From assembly GCA_037444625.1 (NCBI GenBank), contig JBBIMA010000092.1, positions 1-13,488 of the forward strand: a DNA stretch of 13,488 bases, read 5' to 3'. The first letter of the stretch is position 1. Each line of letters opens with the position of its first letter. The stretch comes from DTHT01 sp037444625 (GTDB lineage: Bacteria > Acidobacteriota > Terriglobia > Bryobacterales > Bryobacteraceae). This document shows, in pieces, positions 12,451 to 13,488 of the stretch. The notes under the pieces are model-generated. The model ran no database searches and had not been told where the DNA came from. It was given only the letters and a program-made list of their open reading frames with translations. The translations under genes and the position numbers were made by a program.

Positions 12451-13488
12451 ATGAAATCCCCGTATCTGAATGAGATCGAGCCCAACAAACCGGCCGTGGC
12501 GACGCTGCTGGTGCACGCCAAGGAGGTGCGGCAGAAAAAGAGCGGCGAGCCTTACCTGTCGCTTCTGCTGGGAGACCGCACGGGCGAAATTGACGCCAAG
12601 ATGTGGGAGAACGTGGCCGAGGTGATGGAGACCTTCGACCGGGATGACTACGTACGGGTCAAAGGGCTGATCCAGATTTACAACAACCGGCCGCAATTGA
12701 CCGTCCACAAGATCCAGCGGGTGGATCCGGCCGGCGTGGATCCGGCGGATTTCTTCCCCGCCTCCCAGCGCGATCCACAAGAGATGTTCGCCGAGCTGCG
12801 GGGTCTGGTGGGCGAGCTCAGGAACCCGGATCTGCGGGCGCTGCTCGGGCTGTTTCTGGAGGACGAGGAGATCGCGGCGCGCTTGCGCCGGGCGCCGGCC
12901 GCCAAGTACATCCACCACGCCTATCTGGGCGGTCTGCTGGAGCACGTGCTTTCCCTGGTGAAGCTTTGCCGGCTGGCGGCGGCGCACTATCCCTGGATTG
13001 ACGGCGAGCTGTTGGTGGCCGGGGCGGTGCTGCACGACATCGGCAAGATTTACGAGCTCGGTTACGAGCGCGGGTTCAGCTACACGACCGAAGGGCAACT
13101 GCTGGGGCACATCGCCATGGGCCTGCGCATGCTGGAGCAGAAGTTCAGCCGGCTGCCCGGCTTTCCGCCCCGGCTGCGCACGTTGCTGGAGCACATGGTG
13201 CTGAGCCATCACGGCCAGTTGGAGTTCGGCTCGCCCAAAGTGCCGCTGTTCGCCGAGGCGCTGATGCTGCACTATCTGGACGACCTGGACTCGAAGATGG
13301 AGTGCATGCGGGCTCTGGTGGCCAACGACCGGCAGGTCGAAGGGCACTGGACCAGCTACAGTTCGAGTCTGGATCGCGTGGTGCTGAAGAAGCTGAAGTA
13401 TCTGGCCGAGGGGCGCGAGGAGGAGCTGGACGAGCCGGTGGTGCGCCGAGCTGCGCCGCCGTCCGGGCCGCCGGGGCGGGCGGCGGAC
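12451..13488 (+). CDS. yhaM: YhaM-like 3'-5' exoribonuclease (OB-fold plus HD domain), 3' end missing
   Basis: The frame is open from ATG 12451 to the right edge (346 codons, no stop), so the gene is incomplete here. Residues 1-95 form an OB-fold nucleic-acid-binding domain (LLVHAKEVRQKKSGEPYLSL, GDRTGEIDAKMW, VRVKGLIQIYNNRPQL). A metal-dependent HD phosphohydrolase domain follows with His155/His156 (YIHHAYLGGLLEHVLS), the HD pair at 195-196 (AGAVLHDIGKIYEL), MVLSHHGQLEFGSPK and HYLDDLDSKM. This order matches YhaM/CBF1-type 3'-5' exoribonucleases, which degrade RNA, and in vitro single-stranded DNA, with manganese-type metals. All metal ligands that I can place are present. Past residue 320 the sequence becomes Pro/Ala/Gly/Arg-rich and is probably a disordered tail. 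GAGGGG sits just before the ATG, overlapping the stop of the SurA-like gene. An RNA-turnover role is inferred from family; it is best studied in Firmicutes. Confidence 0.9.
   Translation, partial: MKSPYLNEIEPNKPAVATLLVHAKEVRQKKSGEPYLSLLLGDRTGEIDAKMWENVAEVMETFDRDDYVRVKGLIQIYNNRPQLTVHKIQRVDPAGVDPADFFPASQRDPQEMFAELRGLVGELRNPDLRALLGLFLEDEEIAARLRRAPAAKYIHHAYLGGLLEHVLSLVKLCRLAAAHYPWIDGELLVAGAVLHDIGKIYELGYERGFSYTTEGQLLGHIAMGLRMLEQKFSRLPGFPPRLRTLLEHMVLSHHGQLEFGSPKVPLFAEALMLHYLDDLDSKMECMRALVANDRQVEGHWTSYSSSLDRVVLKKLKYLAEGREEELDEPVVRRAAPPSGPPGRAAD

Noticed and set aside
12250..13347. Antisense open frame of 365 codons opposite the YhaM-like gene
   Set aside because: The plus strand encodes clear OB-fold and HD motifs over the same bases; the antisense product has no family features.

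Overview
This 13.5 kb window is a GC-rich bacterial chromosomal segment with strong G/C preference at third codon positions. It encodes LPS inner-core (heptose) genes, a SurA-type periplasmic chaperone and a LolA-fold exported protein, so the host has an outer membrane. The mix of families (IS481-type transposase remnant, LolA-like protein, stand-alone heptose adenylyltransferase, Mfd, SurA-like isomerase, YhaM-like exonuclease) resembles Acidobacteriota of the Solibacter/Bryobacter type. That assignment is inference from gene content, not from a marker gene.

Layout. (1) 1-389: the left edge carries a short piece of an IS481-type transposase that loses similarity after about 37 codons, then about 275 bp with no gene except a possible promoter. 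(2) 390-2871, plus strand: an exported LolA-fold protein, then a hybrid histidine kinase (PAS, HisKA, HATPase, receiver). The kinase appears to be preceded by its own promoter and a folded RNA leader that could hide its ribosome binding site. (3) 2875-7245, minus strand: a five-gene unit read right to left, consisting of a PhoPQ-activated pathogenicity-related (PqaA-like) exported protein, heptosyltransferase II (WaaF), a small nucleotidyltransferase-fold protein with a broken HxGH motif, a WaaC-type heptosyltransferase, and an isoprenylcysteine-methyltransferase-family membrane protein. Three of the four junctions overlap, as in a translationally coupled operon. (4) 7314-13488, plus strand: rfaE2 (hldC), mfd, a SurA-like peptidyl-prolyl isomerase and a YhaM-like OB-fold/HD 3'-5' exoribonuclease running off the right edge, all closely spaced.

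How the genes fit together. RfaE2 activates heptose-1-phosphate to ADP-heptose, and WaaC and WaaF add heptose to Kdo-lipid A. Supply and use are therefore encoded by two divergent units sharing a 68-bp intergenic region. The degenerate nucleotidyltransferase between waaF and waaC has the same fold as RfaE2 but lacks its catalytic signature, so it may be a pseudoenzyme of the pathway. The mfd-isomerase-exonuclease run combines DNA repair, envelope folding and RNA turnover and looks like a housekeeping operon.

I found no CRISPR array, tRNA, rRNA, intact mobile element or defence island. The least ordinary items are the structured leader before the histidine kinase, the HxGH-less nucleotidyltransferase, the near-leaderless TTG start of rfaE2, and short AT-rich islands of synonymous codons in rfaE2 and mfd.
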